The translations under genes and the position numbers were made by a program. The notes below the pieces were generated by a model. That model had not been told where the DNA came from. It made no database searches and saw nothing but the letters and a program-made list of their open reading frames with translations. A stretch of 64,000 bases of DNA, taken from Candidatus Phaeomarinobacter ectocarpi (GTDB lineage: Bacteria; Pseudomonadota; Alphaproteobacteria; CGMCC-115125). Shown here one piece after another: positions 33,776 through 42,439 of this stretch (its first letter is position 1; every line of letters begins with the position of its first letter). Where the stretch lies: positions 1,549,274 to 1,613,273 of the forward strand of contig NZ_HG966617.1 of NCBI RefSeq assembly GCF_000689395.1. The letters are read 5' to 3'.

Positions 33776-35050
33776 ATGAGCCTGATTGAGACCAAATACA
33801 GCGAAACAGCGCAGGTGCCTGCCCCACTTTTGCGCGGCCAGACCGTGCCGCCGGCAGCGCTTGCAAACCCGCGCTTCAGTAGCCAGTGGACAACCACTGA
33901 GAAACTGGACGCCGATTTCATGGCGGAATGGACCGAACTCGCAGCCGCCGCCAGCGAACCCAACCCGTTTTACGAACCACATCTCTTGCTGCCTGCCCTG
34001 AAGCATCTGGTGGGGCGCGACAACGTCCGGATCCTGACCGTGCGCGACCGCCTGATGGCCAATCGTCTGGTCATGCTGGTCCCCCTGCAAATCACCGCGA
34101 CCTATCGCGGTATTCCAGCCCGGTGCGCCCGCCCCTGGCGCCACATCCACACATTTCTGGCAACGCCGCTTGTGCGCCATGGCAATGAAAAAGACGCCAT
34201 CAGAGGCCTGATGACCCACCTGGCTGCGGACGGCATACCCCTCCTGCGCCTGCACCACATGGCGTCTGACGGGCCGGTCAATGCCGCCCTGCGCGATATT
34301 GCCGAGGGGGCTGATACAGCCATAACAACAACGCGCACTTTTGAGCGCGCCATTTTGAAAAGCGATCTGGATGCAGATGCCTATCTGACATCCAGCATTT
34401 CGAAGAAGAAACGCAAGGAATATGGACGCCTCAAACGCCGTCTGGCCGATGAAGGTGACGTCACCTTTGAAACGCCTGACATGAACGACCCTGCCTGCGT
34501 TGAAGGCGTGGTGCTTGAGTTTCTAGAGCTCGAGCGGACCGGCTGGAAAGGAGCCGCAGGCACCGCCATTGCGTCACGACCTGCGGAAGCCCGGTTCTTT
34601 GTTGACGCTTGCCGCGCAGCCGCTGCCACGGGAAACCTGTCGCCGCTCACGCTCCGGCTCGACAATGTGCCGATCGCCAGCATCATCAACTTCAAGGGCT
34701 CAGCTGCGCGCGATACCAGCCTTTTCTCGTTCAAGATCGCCTATGACGAAACCTACGCACGCTTCTCGCCGGGTGTCCTGCTTGAGCTGGAACTGACAGC
34801 CCGTGCCCTCGCCGCAAATGACATTACCTGCGTCGACAGTTGCGCCAACCCCGACCACCCGATGATTGACCACCTGTGGCGCGAACGCCGCGCCATGCAG
34901 GACGTTACGTTGGCCACATCCAAGGCAACCTCGGCGGCGCTCATTGGCCTCACTGCGCTGAGTGAAAAGTCGGCGGCAGCGACAAAACGCCAAATCCAAT
35001 CCGCAGCGAAGGCACTCAAAAAGAGCCTGCTGAAAAGGAAGGCAGCATGA
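33776..35050 (+). CDS. FemAB/BioF2-like GNAT acyltransferase, copy 3 (divergent)
   Basis: A 424-residue protein of the same superfamily but more diverged from copies 1 and 2. It keeps EPNPFYEPHLLLPALKHL, SSISKKKRKEYGRLKRRLADEG (basic helix, here lysine-rich), SLFSFKIAYDETYARFSPGVLLELELTARA and a DSCANPDHPMIDHLWRERR end in place of TVGDExYKxDWCD. The last region resembles the FemAB/CelD form with E-R-R. AGGAAG lies 6 bases upstream of ATG 33776. Its stop overlaps the next JmjC-like gene (ATGA at 35047-35050), a second GNAT-JmjC coupling. Confidence 0.85.
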   Translation: MSLIETKYSETAQVPAPLLRGQTVPPAALANPRFSSQWTTTEKLDADFMAEWTELAAAASEPNPFYEPHLLLPALKHLVGRDNVRILTVRDRLMANRLVMLVPLQITATYRGIPARCARPWRHIHTFLATPLVRHGNEKDAIRGLMTHLAADGIPLLRLHHMASDGPVNAALRDIAEGADTAITTTRTFERAILKSDLDADAYLTSSISKKKRKEYGRLKRRLADEGDVTFETPDMNDPACVEGVVLEFLELERTGWKGAAGTAIASRPAEARFFVDACRAAAATGNLSPLTLRLDNVPIASIINFKGSAARDTSLFSFKIAYDETYARFSPGVLLELELTARALAANDITCVDSCANPDHPMIDHLWRERRAMQDVTLATSKATSAALIGLTALSEKSAAATKRQIQSAAKALKKSLLKRKAA

Positions 35051-35961
35051 ACCAGATATCTCCAATGGATCATTTTTCAGCGCACGACGGTGGCATCGAG
35101 ATGCGCGTCGGTATGTCGCCCTTCAAGATGCGTCATGATCTGGCAGGCAATCCCCTGTTCAGCCTGGAGGCCATGGCTGACCTTGCAAGTGAGTTGCCGC
35201 GCGACAAGGTCGACTACAATCTCGCCAATCTTCCTGTGGATGTCTCCGGCAAGCATGTGCCGTTCAACGGCATGTCAGCGGCAAACACGATCAAGGAAAT
35301 CGAGACCTGCGGCTCATGGATCGTCCTCAAGGGCATGGAACACGTCCCGGCCTACAATGTCCTGCTGGATGAACTGATTGATGAGCTTGCCCATTTGAGC
35401 GGCGTATCCACATCAGCCTTTGACAATCGCGTGGCCCTTGGTTTCGTCACCTCGCCGGGTGGCGTCACGCCCTATCATCTGGACTCAGAGCACAATTTCC
35501 TGCTGCAGATGTCCGGCAAGAAGACCATCACCATCCTGCCCCATCAGGCGACGACGACTGCTGAGGACACCGAAATTTCACCGGCCAAAAGCCGGTACAT
35601 CCAGTATCAGCCGGGCTTTGCTCCATTGGAGCAGACATTCGAGTTGAGCGCCGGTGACGCGGTCTGTGTGCCCTTCAACGATCCTCATTATGTGAAGAAC
35701 GGTGACGCCGTCTCCGTCTCCATGGGCATTACGTTTCATGATCTTGAAACATGGCAGCGGCGCAAGGTGGCGACCGTCAACCACATGCTCCGCCGTATCG
35801 GACTGCCGCAGGAGCGGGCCGGCACGCAACATGGAAAAGACCAAATGAAGGCCGCCGCCTATGACGCGCTCAATACCGTCGTAGATCCCATTCGGAACAA
35901 CAAGAAGGCACGGCAGTTTGTAAAGAGACACGTGCTGCGCGGCGCAGCTGCAACGCCTTAG
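35047..35961 (+). CDS. JmjC/cupin-like Fe(II) oxygenase candidate, copy 2
   Basis: A 304-residue soluble protein with the JmjC/cupin_8 metal signature: H144-x-D146 (TPYHLDSEHNFLLQMSGKK, typical HxD-x3-N-x3-Q-x-x-GxK layout) and distal His214 (NDPHYVKNG). It is related in fold to copy 1 but shares little sequence outside the core. All ligands are intact, so an active 2-oxoglutarate/Fe(II) hydroxylase is plausible. It is translationally coupled to GNAT copy 3. Its end overlaps the convergent Wzz/GumC gene by 4 bases. Confidence 0.82.
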   Translation: MNQISPMDHFSAHDGGIEMRVGMSPFKMRHDLAGNPLFSLEAMADLASELPRDKVDYNLANLPVDVSGKHVPFNGMSAANTIKEIETCGSWIVLKGMEHVPAYNVLLDELIDELAHLSGVSTSAFDNRVALGFVTSPGGVTPYHLDSEHNFLLQMSGKKTITILPHQATTTAEDTEISPAKSRYIQYQPGFAPLEQTFELSAGDAVCVPFNDPHYVKNGDAVSVSMGITFHDLETWQRRKVATVNHMLRRIGLPQERAGTQHGKDQMKAAAYDALNTVVDPIRNNKKARQFVKRHVLRGAAATP

Positions 35962-38204
35962 GCGATTTGAATGAGGCCGGCCGTATCGGTCTGCGGCAGG
36001 GCCTGTGTCGGAGCATTGGTGCCCCGCAGGAGAACGAGGCTCGTGTCCGAAGCCCGGTCGAACGACGGCGCAAGTCCAAGGACGACACTGTCCGGATCAC
36101 CTACCAGAACAATCTGCGCTGATTGAGCAAGGGCCTGCATGGCGTTTGCAATCAATGCTGGATCATCGTGAACGGGGATGGATCCCCAGCCGATGAAGCG
36201 CGCACTCGACTGCGTGTCCGGCTGCATCACCTGGGCAAAGCCACAATGGCGGCTCATGACATCGGTCAGGCCCATGGCAGGCTGTGGCGACGTCCCCACC
36301 ACCACAACACTCTTGCCCTGCTGGGCGAGAAGCCGTGCCAGCCCGACGAGACCTTTGGGACCCGACTGACCACACGCCACCCGCACCACGCGGCCTGGCA
36401 CATGCTGGCCATAGCGGCTGGGGCGTGACGCAATAAAGCGCAGAATTTCCTGAGCGGACTGGCTCAAGACCCATTGGTCATGTTGGGTCAAGGTCGGGTT
36501 GGCCGGGAGCAGCGCAATCATCTGTGTAACCGGTTGCCGGGGCACACCCTGCTGCGGTGCTGCGTAGGCAGGCATCGGTGGCGGAGGTGGCGGCGGCGCT
36601 GATCGGTAAGCCTGTTGTGGCGGCTGCGGCCGGAAGGGATCGACATATCCTCCAGCAGCATAAGCCGGTGCCGGTTGGCGACGCTGTGGCTGCGGGGCAT
36701 AGGGCTGCAGGGGCGCACGAGCAGGCTGTGACTGATAGGCATAGGCCTGCTGAGGCGCATAGGCGGCATCGTAGCCAGCGGGCACCGCTGGGGGAGCCGG
36801 TTGCTCAGAACGCCGCATGGACGCGGCAGCGGCATAGCGAGGTGCCGGTGTTGTGGCGCCCGCAAGCATCTCCGTGGCCAGCACAATCAACAGCCCGAAT
36901 GTCAGCGAGGCCATGAAGGCCAGCATCAGGATGGGGCCTTTCTTTGGGAAGGACGGGCTTTCAGGTGTTTCCGCCCGGGAGATGATCCGTGCTTCTGGAC
37001 GCTGAATGGAGCGGTCGTCCCGGGCCCCTGCTTCACTGGCACGTAAGAGAAACGATTCCAGCAGTCCGCGATTGGCGGCAGCCTCGCGTTCAAGGGATCG
37101 CAGCTCACTTTCCTGCTGCTTTTCCGTGGTGACGTCTTTCTTGAGCCGCGCGATGGAAGATCGCAGCGTTCTCTCGCGCGCGGTTGCGACACGCACATCA
37201 TTTTCCAGACGGCGGGCAATTTTGCCGACTTCAGCTGAAATGGCGCGGCGCAGATCATCGAGTTCGGCCAGACGCGCAATCATGTCAGGATGCTGGGGCA
37301 AAAGATCGGCCGACAGATCAGTGATCTGCCGTTGCAGCGCCACTTCCTGCTGCCGCAACTGGCGAATGAGCGGATTATCCAGCACTTCAGAAGATGTTTC
37401 GATGCCAGCAGGTGACTGCATCAAGGCCCGCGCACTGTCGAGACGCGCCTGCAGTTCAGAGCGGGTCGTGCTCGCGGTAATCAGCTGGGCGTTGAGGGCA
37501 GCCAGCTCCGTGTTCTTGAGCAGGTTGCCGTTTGATTCAAAGATGCCGGACTTGCGGCGAAACTCGCTGACAGCAGCTTCGGAGGCTTGCACCTGGGCGC
37601 GAAGTTTGTAGACCTGCTCATCAAGCCATGAACTCGCCCGGCGCGTGACAGCCACCTGTGCATCCAGCTGCCCGCCCACATAAAGGTCGGCAATGGCATT
37701 TGCCACCATCATGGCGCTGCGCGGATGCTCCGCCCAGAAATCAATTGCGATCACGCGGGACTCGCCCACCTGATAGACATTCAACCGGTCGAAATATGCG
37801 CTGATCACCGCTGCACGGTTGGCAGGCTTGCGCGCACCAAACCCAAACAGTCCCCCGCCCGTCGTGGAGAACTCTTCCCACGTGTCAAGTTTGAGCTGCG
37901 TCACCACCTGGTCTGCGAGCGAACGCGACAACAGGACCTGGATTTCGCTTTCAATCTTTTTCTGATCGGCCTCACGCACCGCCTGGTTGGCCAGTGGATT
38001 TGTCGCGTCAGGCGTCTGGCCTTCGATGAGAATGCGGACTTCGCCGGTGTAATGCGGTGTGACGGTGCTCAGGGCCGCATAGGCAAGAACAACGCCCGCA
38101 AGCACGAACAGCACCAGGAACCATTTACGGGCCCAGACCCGTGCCAGCAATGCCCAGACATCAAGGCCCGCTGAGCCGTCTGCCGATCTTCCGGCAGCAG
38201 ACAT
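35958..38204 (-). CDS. Wzz/GumC polysaccharide co-polymerase with degenerate BY-kinase-like domain
   Basis: About 748 residues. TM1 at 28-46, a periplasmic Wzz domain, long coiled coils (about 185-400), the Pro-rich PESPSFPKKGP motif (414-424) before TM2 (424-448). Then comes a Pro/Tyr/Gln-rich linker (about 452-560, with YDAAYAPQQAYAYQ) and a C-terminal P-loop-like domain (about 605-748). The Walker A position reads GQSGPKGL (612-619) instead of GxxxxGKT/S, and no Tyr cluster ends the protein, so tyrosine-kinase activity is unlikely. It should control chain length or export. ATG 38204 has AGGA 7 bases upstream; earlier ATG 38237 has none. It is divergent from the Wza-type gene. Confidence 0.88.
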   Translation of the reverse strand: MSAAGRSADGSAGLDVWALLARVWARKWFLVLFVLAGVVLAYAALSTVTPHYTGEVRILIEGQTPDATNPLANQAVREADQKKIESEIQVLLSRSLADQVVTQLKLDTWEEFSTTGGGLFGFGARKPANRAAVISAYFDRLNVYQVGESRVIAIDFWAEHPRSAMMVANAIADLYVGGQLDAQVAVTRRASSWLDEQVYKLRAQVQASEAAVSEFRRKSGIFESNGNLLKNTELAALNAQLITASTTRSELQARLDSARALMQSPAGIETSSEVLDNPLIRQLRQQEVALQRQITDLSADLLPQHPDMIARLAELDDLRRAISAEVGKIARRLENDVRVATARERTLRSSIARLKKDVTTEKQQESELRSLEREAAANRGLLESFLLRASEAGARDDRSIQRPEARIISRAETPESPSFPKKGPILMLAFMASLTFGLLIVLATEMLAGATTPAPRYAAAASMRRSEQPAPPAVPAGYDAAYAPQQAYAYQSQPARAPLQPYAPQPQRRQPAPAYAAGGYVDPFRPQPPQQAYRSAPPPPPPPMPAYAAPQQGVPRQPVTQMIALLPANPTLTQHDQWVLSQSAQEILRFIASRPSRYGQHVPGRVVRVACGQSGPKGLVGLARLLAQQGKSVVVVGTSPQPAMGLTDVMSRHCGFAQVMQPDTQSSARFIGWGSIPVHDDPALIANAMQALAQSAQIVLVGDPDSVVLGLAPSFDRASDTSLVLLRGTNAPTQALPQTDTAGLIQIA

Positions 38205-38496
38205 ATCGTGATCCTGGGTGGGCACACCGTAAGACATGGGCGAGCTTGCATGCTCCTCATTGCCGCTGGTGCCAAAGTCAGGGCTGCACAGCGGACATAC
38301 GCCCGCGAATCGCTCCGCGCGCAAAAATGATCCAGCCTGCTTTTTAGCGGCCTTAAGGTAACCGGGATGTTAACCCGCATTAATTTTCCCGGTTTTCCCG
38401 GCGATTTTGGCCGTCCTGTCCCCCAAAGGCGCTAAGGCGATGGTAACCGTGACCGGTCTAGGCTCGCACACCTGACACAAATTCGAAGGTGTAGCG

Positions 38497-39135
38497 GTGA
38501 CATCCATGCGTGCGTATCAAAAACTGTTTGGTGGATTGAGCCTGATGTCGGCACTCGTTTTGGCGGGCTGCGGCGGCTTTTCCAGCGAGCCACAGATGCG
38601 GGTAGCATCGGCCCCCTTGCCGGCCCATCCACAGGCTGCCAGCCAGCAGCCCATGCAGAACGCAGCGCCCATGCCGGGCCGCCTGTCCCAGTACCGATTG
38701 GACGCAGGCGATGAACTGCGGGTGATCGTGTTTGGTCAGGAAGCCCTGTCCGGCACGTTCCGTGTGGATGATTCAGGGTCGATCACCATGCCGCTCCTGC
38801 CGCCTTTGGGTGTTCGCGGGCTCTCAACAGCACAGACCAAGACATCCATTGAACAGGCCCTGTCGCAGACATTGCTGCGCAACCCGAATGTGTCCGTTGA
38901 GGTATCGCAGTTTCGTCCGTTCTTCATTCTCGGACAGGTCAACGCGCCGGGACAATATCCCTTTGTTTCGGGCATGACCGTTGAGACCGCTGTTGCCATC
39001 GCCGGTGGGTACACCTACCGCGCCAATACTTCGCGCGCACGGATTACCCGCACGGCCTCAAACGAGTTCAAGGCGGAGACCAACGCTCTGGTGATGCCCG
39101 GCGACACCATCTTTATCCGCGAACGGTTCTTCTAA
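38497..39135 (+). CDS. Wza-type polysaccharide export lipoprotein (short OPX)
   Basis: A 212-residue outer-membrane lipoprotein: signal GGLSLMSALVLAGC with lipobox Cys25, then the poly_export domain (YRLDAGDELRVIVFGQEALSGTFRVDD, ISQ-like VSVEVSQFRPFFILGQV) and an SLBB segment (NAPGQYPFVSGMTVETAVAIAGGYTYRA). It is much shorter than E. coli Wza and lacks the C-terminal alpha-barrel helix, so another protein may form the outer pore. GTG 38497 is chosen because GAAGG is 7 bases upstream; ATG 38506 is the alternative. It heads the plus-strand run Wza, GT4, ligase. Confidence 0.9.
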   Translation: MTSMRAYQKLFGGLSLMSALVLAGCGGFSSEPQMRVASAPLPAHPQAASQQPMQNAAPMPGRLSQYRLDAGDELRVIVFGQEALSGTFRVDDSGSITMPLLPPLGVRGLSTAQTKTSIEQALSQTLLRNPNVSVEVSQFRPFFILGQVNAPGQYPFVSGMTVETAVAIAGGYTYRANTSRARITRTASNEFKAETNALVMPGDTIFIRERFF

Positions 39136-39144
39136 GCCCAGATC

Positions 39145-40380
39145 ATGACCGCATCAACGCACCACATCGAGCATGAGGCAGAGCGTAAGCTCAACATTCT
39201 GCATGTGTTTCGCGCGCCTGCCGGCGGGCTCTTTCGCCATGTCCAGGATCTGGTGCGTGGACAGGTCGCTGCCGGTCACAGGGTTGGCATCGTCTGCGCG
39301 TCAAACGATGTGTCACCTGCGGCTGAAAAAGCGCTTCTGGCGCTGGAGCCGGACCTGGCCCTTGGTATGCGCCGCATCTTCATGTCGCGCCTGGCAGATC
39401 CGCGAGACCTGGCAGCCATCACGACTGTGCGGGCGCTGCGATCAAGCCAGCAACTGGACATTGTGCACGGCCACGGCGCCAAAGGCGGCCTGATGGCCAG
39501 GCTGGCTGTGCACCGTCCGCCCAACGACGCCGCACCGGATCGCCGGGCCCGTTCTGTCTACACGCCCCATGGCGGTTCATTGCACTACGACGCGACATCC
39601 CTGTCCGGCATGGCGTATCTCGCCGTCGAAAAACTCCTCAACAGCCAAACCGACGCCTTCATCTTTGAAAGCGAATTCGCACGCAGTGTGTTTGCGCGAA
39701 AGATTGGTGCGCCAAAAGGCAATTCCCAGATCGTGCACAACGGTGTGGGTGAAACGGATTTTCTGCCGCTGCCAAACCGACAGAGCACCTACGACATCGC
39801 CTTTGTCGGCGAGTTGCGGATGCTCAAAGGCATTGACATCCTGCTGGACGCCCTCGCGACCCTGCGCGGGCGCAATCTGCGGATCGTCATTGCTGGCGAT
39901 GGCCCTGACCGGGACCACTTCATCGACCGGGCCTGCAACCTCGGCCTGGCACCCATGGTGACATTCCCCGGTGCGCTGCCCGCACGCGAGGTGTTTGCCT
40001 CCTCGAAAATGCTGGTGGTGCCGTCGCTGGCGGAGTCCCTGCCCTACATCGTTCTTGAGGCGCTGGCCGCAGCAATGCCGCTCGTGGCGACCAACTGTGG
40101 CGGCATTCCGGAAATCTTTGCCGATCGCGCTGACAGTCTTGTGCCGCCGGGCGATGCCCTGGCGCTGGCAGAGGCTCTTACGCGCACACTGGATGCGCCG
40201 GCCCAGGCAGACGCAGTTGCAAAGCAGATGCGCCAGGACATTGCGCACCGTTTTTCTGTCGGCACCATGGTGCGCGGCGTCGATGACGTTTATCGCACCG
40301 CGCTGACCGGTCTGCCGGTACGTGACGGCGTACCGCAGGTGATGATCCCCGCAACGCCGCATTCCGCCAACGGGGCCTGA
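39145..40380 (+). CDS. Family 4 glycosyltransferase
   Basis: A 411-residue GT-B enzyme transferring a sugar from a nucleotide donor to a lipid-linked acceptor. The acceptor domain has HVFRAPAGGLFRHVQDLV, and the donor domain has IAFVGELRMLKGIDILLDAL and the E-x7-E motif in PSLAESLPYIVLEALAAAMP followed by NCGGIPEI. It begins 9 bases after the Wza-type gene and ends 1 base before the ligase gene, a tight operon. It is the only GT4 in this locus, so either the repeat unit is simple or other transferases lie elsewhere. Confidence 0.93.
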   Translation: MTASTHHIEHEAERKLNILHVFRAPAGGLFRHVQDLVRGQVAAGHRVGIVCASNDVSPAAEKALLALEPDLALGMRRIFMSRLADPRDLAAITTVRALRSSQQLDIVHGHGAKGGLMARLAVHRPPNDAAPDRRARSVYTPHGGSLHYDATSLSGMAYLAVEKLLNSQTDAFIFESEFARSVFARKIGAPKGNSQIVHNGVGETDFLPLPNRQSTYDIAFVGELRMLKGIDILLDALATLRGRNLRIVIAGDGPDRDHFIDRACNLGLAPMVTFPGALPAREVFASSKMLVVPSLAESLPYIVLEALAAAMPLVATNCGGIPEIFADRADSLVPPGDALALAEALTRTLDAPAQADAVAKQMRQDIAHRFSVGTMVRGVDDVYRTALTGLPVRDGVPQVMIPATPHSANGA

Positions 40381-40381
40381 C

Positions 40382-41653
40382 ATGTCTGCCACGGCAGTAC
40401 ATCCACCTGTGCACGCATCTCCACAGGCACCTGACCTGTCGTCGTCTGCGCGATGGAGCCAAAGTCTCGACATCGCCAACACGGCCTTTGCATCGGTATT
40501 GCTGTTCTGCCTGATGGCAAGCTCGCATTACGTGCTGCGCGAGCCCGCGCCGTACGACCTGATGATGGTCGCGACAGCGGGCATGCTGTTCATGCTGGGA
40601 CTGCGCATCCCGGCAGGTGTAGCCCTGCCCTTTGGTCTCATGGCGCTGGTCCTGTGCGGCTACATGATCGGTGGGACGAATGCGCGATACATTGATCTGT
40701 CGATCACGTTTCTGCAGACCTCGACCTACCTGACCCTTACCTTTGCGTTTTACACCGCCGTCGTGGCGGCCTCCCCGGACAGGGCTTTGAAAGCCCTGTG
40801 GGGCGGGTACATTCTCGCAGGCCTGTGCGCGGCGTTTCTGGGCATCGGGGGCTATCTGGGATTCATTCCCGGCAGCGACATTCTGCTGGGCGCCGGGCGC
40901 GCCAAGGCCCTGTTTGAAGACCCCAACGTGTACGGACCATTTCTGGTGCCGCCGACGATCTATGCAATCTGGCGCATGACAACACGTGGTGTGGGACCGG
41001 CCGTCTTTTTCTGGGGCCCGATCGCCACCATCCTCGTGCTCGGACTGTTCCTCAGTTTCTCACGCGGCGCGTGGCTGCACATGATGCTCTCCGCCGGCGC
41101 TTTTGCAGTGCTGGCCGGCATGGCGCCGGAAACCCGTGGGCAACGCGGGCGCATCGTGATGATCGCCATGCTCCTTGGGGTCATGCTGACCCTTGCCATT
41201 GGCTGGGCAATCAGCATCCCCGAAGTCCGCGAGCTGCTGGAGCAGCGCCTTGGACTGCAGTCCTATGACACCAAGCAGGGCGGACGGTTCTCCGGCCAGT
41301 TTGAAGCCCTCAAGATGGCAATGCTCAATCCATTCGGGATTGGTCCCAACAACTGGGGCATGATTGCCGCCCAGGACACCCACAACGTCTATTTGAATGT
41401 TTTTGTCGGGGGCGGGTTCCTGAGCCTTGTAGGCCTTGTCGGCGCATTTGGCCTCACCGTGGTGCGCGGCTTCAGATATGCCATGACCGGCCCAAGGCGC
41501 GGTGTGTTCATCGTGGCCTTTGCAAGTTTCATCGGACTGATCGCTGAAGCCATCATCATCGACATCAACCACTGGCGGCATTTGTATCTGCTGATGGGCA
41601 TGATGTGGGGTCTGATGCTGGCCGCACCACCTGCCGCCCACACGCGCCGCTAA
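40382..41653 (+). CDS. O-antigen ligase / Wzy-like polymerase
   Basis: A 423-residue membrane protein with about ten hydrophobic helices and the O-antigen ligase family signature, including the FEDPNVYGPFLVP and LFLSFSRGAW blocks (the conserved SRG motif), a large loop with LEQRLGLQSYDTKQGGRFSGQF, and MLNPFGIGPNNW followed by DTHNVYLNVFVGGG (the TAHN-like motif). It should polymerise or ligate glycan repeat units on the periplasmic side. It is the last gene of the locus. Confidence 0.9.
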   Translation: MSATAVHPPVHASPQAPDLSSSARWSQSLDIANTAFASVLLFCLMASSHYVLREPAPYDLMMVATAGMLFMLGLRIPAGVALPFGLMALVLCGYMIGGTNARYIDLSITFLQTSTYLTLTFAFYTAVVAASPDRALKALWGGYILAGLCAAFLGIGGYLGFIPGSDILLGAGRAKALFEDPNVYGPFLVPPTIYAIWRMTTRGVGPAVFFWGPIATILVLGLFLSFSRGAWLHMMLSAGAFAVLAGMAPETRGQRGRIVMIAMLLGVMLTLAIGWAISIPEVRELLEQRLGLQSYDTKQGGRFSGQFEALKMAMLNPFGIGPNNWGMIAAQDTHNVYLNVFVGGGFLSLVGLVGAFGLTVVRGFRYAMTGPRRGVFIVAFASFIGLIAEAIIIDINHWRHLYLLMGMMWGLMLAAPPAAHTRR

Positions 41654-41661
41654 AACAAACA

Positions 41662-41692
41662 GGCCGCGTCTGACATCACGTCAGACACGGCC
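41662..41692 (-). terminator. Hairpin terminator after tRNA-Pro (probably bidirectional)
   Basis: GGCCG-C-GTCTGAC (41662-41674) pairs with GTCAGAC-A-CGGCC (41680-41692) with a single mismatch. On the minus strand it is followed by TGTTTGTTTTA, fitting termination of the tRNA-Pro transcript. It also lies 9 bases past the ligase stop on the plus strand, where the tail is poorer. Confidence 0.8.
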
Positions 41693-41716
41693 CGCTAAGT
41701 GGCGTATCGCCGAATA

Positions 41717-41793
41717 TGGTCGGAGCGGCCGGATTTGAACCGACGACCCCTTGTCCCCCAGACAAGTGCGCTACCAGGCTGCGCTACGCTCCG
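41717..41793 (-). tRNA. tRNA-Pro (anticodon GGG)
   Basis: The minus strand folds into a 77-base tRNA with acceptor CGGAGCG pairing with CGCTCCG, D arm GCGC-AGCCTGGTA-GCGC, anticodon stem CTTGT-CTGGGGG-ACAAG giving GGG, and T arm TCGGTTCAAATCCGG; the ACCA end is encoded. Placement next to merR-ihfA-fabH-plsX is usual in alphaproteobacteria. Confidence 0.97.
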
Positions 41794-41900
41794 TTAGACC
41801 GCGACAGGACATGAATTCCTGCCGGGAGGGAGGCGGACTATAGGGGCGGTTCTGCCGATCCGCAACGCTATCTCCGCCAGAATTTGTGCTCAATTCAGGG

Positions 41901-42404
41901 TCAGAACCAGGTGGCCGCGCGGGCATTCTCAAGCTTGGCTTTGAGGCCTTCCAGCTCTTCCAGAAGCAGCTCAAGTTCAATCTGCTGGTCTTCTGTCAGC
42001 GGCACAGGAGGAAACGGTGCCGGGGCCACGTGCTGCGCCGGTTCGGGCGCAGGCGCCACATCTTCTTCGATGGCTGGTTCGGTGATCTCACCGGCCGCTT
42101 CCGCCTCGGCGAGTTCAGCTGCGTATTCCTCGCGGCCGATTTCACTCACATGGCGCACGCCCTGCTCGCGGAACACCTTCTGAACGCCCTTGATCGTGTA
42201 GCCGTCGTGATAAAGCAGCGTGCGAATGCCGCGCAGCAGATCAACATCTTCAGGCCGGTAGTAGCGGCGGCCACCACCACGCTTCAGCGGCTTGATCTGT
42301 GTGAATTTGGTTTCCCAGAAACGCAGCACGTGCTGAGGCACATCAAGGTCCATGGCGACCTCGGATATGGTTCTAAATGCGTCTGGTGACTTCTGCACGT
42401 TCAT
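41901..42404 (-). CDS. MerR-family transcriptional regulator
   Basis: A 167-residue regulator with an N-terminal MerR winged helix: [28 protein letters not shown] and [20 protein letters not shown]. The C-terminus is Glu/Pro/Ala-rich and ends in a predicted coiled coil ([21 protein letters not shown]). No cysteine metal site is evident. This MerR type is conserved after ihfA in alphaproteobacteria, with no characterised ligand. GAGGG precedes ATG 42404. It lies 35 bases after ihfA and is probably in the same transcript. Confidence 0.93.
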   Translation of the reverse strand: MNVQKSPDAFRTISEVAMDLDVPQHVLRFWETKFTQIKPLKRGGGRRYYRPEDVDLLRGIRTLLYHDGYTIKGVQKVFREQGVRHVSEIGREEYAAELAEAEAAGEITEPAIEEDVAPAPEPAQHVAPAPFPPVPLTEDQQIELELLLEELEGLKAKLENARAATWF

Positions 42405-42439
42405 GGAACCCTCAGGCCCGGAATCGGGGCTCAACCGGG

